53,051 nucleotides of DNA, from positions 1,963 to 55,013 of the forward strand of contig NZ_RAPO01000008.1 of assembly GCF_003610195.1 (NCBI RefSeq), in the 5' to 3' direction. Below are positions 52,231 through 53,051 of the stretch, one piece after another. The translations under genes were made by a program, and so were the position numbers. Position 1 is the first letter of the stretch. Every line of letters begins with the position of its first letter. The notes under the pieces were generated by a model. It did no database searches and had not been told where the DNA came from. It saw nothing but the letters and a program-made list of their open reading frames with translations. Source of the DNA: Halopiger aswanensis. GTDB taxonomy: Archaea; Halobacteriota; Halobacteria; Halobacteriales; Natrialbaceae.

Positions 52231-52328
52231 GAGCTGTTGATTTTCCTGTGTCACATTAAAACATGTTGCTGCTGTGGATTATAACTAAGACCAGAAGTTT
52301 GACACACTATCTGTGAGAGACTCCTGGT

Positions 52329-52708
52329 ATGATCGGGAAGCGACGTTCAGATCATATCCTATTGGTGGGTATTCCTGTTATTGGAGTCCTCGTTCTGGGA
52401 ATGATTTTCCTGAACTATGGAGGATGGCTTGGAGATCAGTTCGCTACTCTGGTTATTAGTGGTGTCAGTGCTTTTGCGTCGGCTGCTCTGGCAGTAGCAA
52501 CATACACTACTGTTTTGCAGAATCGGCGTACGGTGGAGGAGTTGCAGAAGGACCGGGAAAAACCGCTTGCTGAGGATAAGCTCCGTCAGTTGATCGTCCC
52601 GTTCATTGATGAAATAGACGATAAAGTAGAGACCATCGAAGAGGGAGATGATTCGTGGGTACGTGTTCGCAATGCGTATGGAAATCACGTTGGCATATCA
52701 CCTTATCA
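52329..52708 (+). pseudogene. Two-membrane-helix protein truncated by IS6 insertion
   Basis: The frame begins MIGKRRSDHILLVGIPVIGV with two membrane helices (LLVGIPVIGVLVLGMIFL and LVISGVSAFASAALAVATYT) and then a soluble stretch RTVEELQKDREKPLAEDKLR. At about 52708 the sequence enters the IS6 left end, and the reading stops a few codons later (52724). The family is of small membrane proteins with a long cytosolic tail; most of the tail is lost or lies beyond the element. Confidence 0.72.
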
Positions 52709-53051
52709 GGCACCGTCTAGTTAGCGCAGTTTGAGAAGTGAGCAGGTCGTAGAGTTTGGTTGGAACTATGCTCGCAGACCTGCTCAGCGAGTGCTACGCG
52801 GCGGAATTTGATGAATCTTGGGAGCGTGAGCGGACGGCAACACCCGTCAGGGTGTTTGCCGTCCGTCTCCACGCGACCGGTTGTTCTCTCCGTGAGACAC
52901 AAGCAATTCTTCGCTTGATTGGCGTAGAACGCTCTCATCAAGCAATCTGGAACTGGGTACATCGGCTGGCTGACAGCGTGCCAGACCCGCCGACGGCGCA
53001 GCCGTCGCGGGTCGCCATTGATGAAACCGCTGTCAAGATTAACGGTGACTG
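52709..53051 (+). mobile_element. IS6-family insertion sequence, left end (runs off window)
   Basis: GGCACCGTCTAGTTAGCGC at 52709, followed by AGTTTGAGAAGTGAGCA, matches the left end of the decayed element at 12608. The transposase starts 59 bases inside. The right end is beyond the window. Confidence 0.82.
52768..53051 (+). CDS. IS6-family DDE transposase, N-terminal part
   Basis: ATG 52768 opens MLADLLSECYAAEFDESWER, then VFAVRLHATGCSLRETQAIL and RSHQAIWNWVHRLADSVPDP, an HTH region typical of IS6-family transposases. The first catalytic Asp is in VAIDETAVKINGD at the window end. The frame is open to 53051 and shows no damage, so the element may be intact. It catalyses replicative transposition to form cointegrates in this family. 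Confidence 0.88.
   Translation, partial: MLADLLSECYAAEFDESWERERTATPVRVFAVRLHATGCSLRETQAILRLIGVERSHQAIWNWVHRLADSVPDPPTAQPSRVAIDETAVKINGD

Overview
The window comes from a halophilic archaeon (class Halobacteria). Proteins are acidic, most genes use GC-rich codons, several genes look leaderless with AT-rich boxes just upstream, and archaeal general transcription factors are present: a TFIIB homologue cut by the left edge and a TBP homologue at 33.4-34.0 kb. The frequent CTCGAG and the neighbour types suit the Natrialba/Natrinema group, but genus is not decided here. The stretch is an accessory island: many defence genes, toxin-antitoxin-like genes, gene remnants, an integrase pseudogene and IS6-family traces.

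Left part (1-15.3 kb): partial TFB; a two-gene unit with an HTH protein; a SWIM zinc-finger gene with a truncated second copy, the two flanking a RelE-type toxin-antitoxin pair; a decayed tyrosine integrase; a GIY-YIG-like protein; a winged-helix gene next to two very short hydrophobic ORFs and an 18-bp perfect inverted repeat; an AT-rich gene for a membrane protein ending in a HEPN-type R-x4-H motif; several genes of 40-54 residues; a Tat-exported protein; a DUF1428 protein; a decayed IS6 copy; and a ParB-like protein.

Middle part (15.3-24 kb): a GHKL ATPase with a C-terminal HEAAH metallopeptidase motif lies beside an McrB (MrcB-N, EVE, AAA+) and McrC (PD-(D/E)XK) pair, which suggests a modification-dependent restriction module with an ATPase/peptidase partner. 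Next come a 548-residue predicted nuclease and a voltage-gated K+ channel homologue with a zinc ribbon tail.

Main feature (24.3-47.7 kb): a BREX phage-defence cluster of the haloarchaeal type 5 kind. brxA-brxC1-brxB-brxC2 overlap by ATGA junctions and form one operon. pglX, pglZ and brxHII follow on the same strand. Three genes run on the opposite strand inside the cluster: a divergent TBP (between brxC2 and pglX), and a FokI-like nuclease followed by a membrane/coiled-coil/helix-hairpin-helix protein (between pglX and pglZ). The core presumably marks self DNA through PglX and blocks phage through BrxC, PglZ and BrxHII. The reverse-strand genes could add dedicated transcription control and a DNA-cleaving arm, which is inference. 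The central part of pglX is strikingly AT-rich, consistent with exchange of its target-recognition region.

Right part (47.7-53 kb): a zinc/membrane protein, a PD-(D/E)XK nuclease, a scar where a fragment of a GHKL-ATPase paralogue meets an AAA-ATPase fragment, small hypothetical genes, and an IS6-family element whose left end truncates a two-membrane-segment gene and whose transposase runs off the window. No tRNA, rRNA or CRISPR array was seen.
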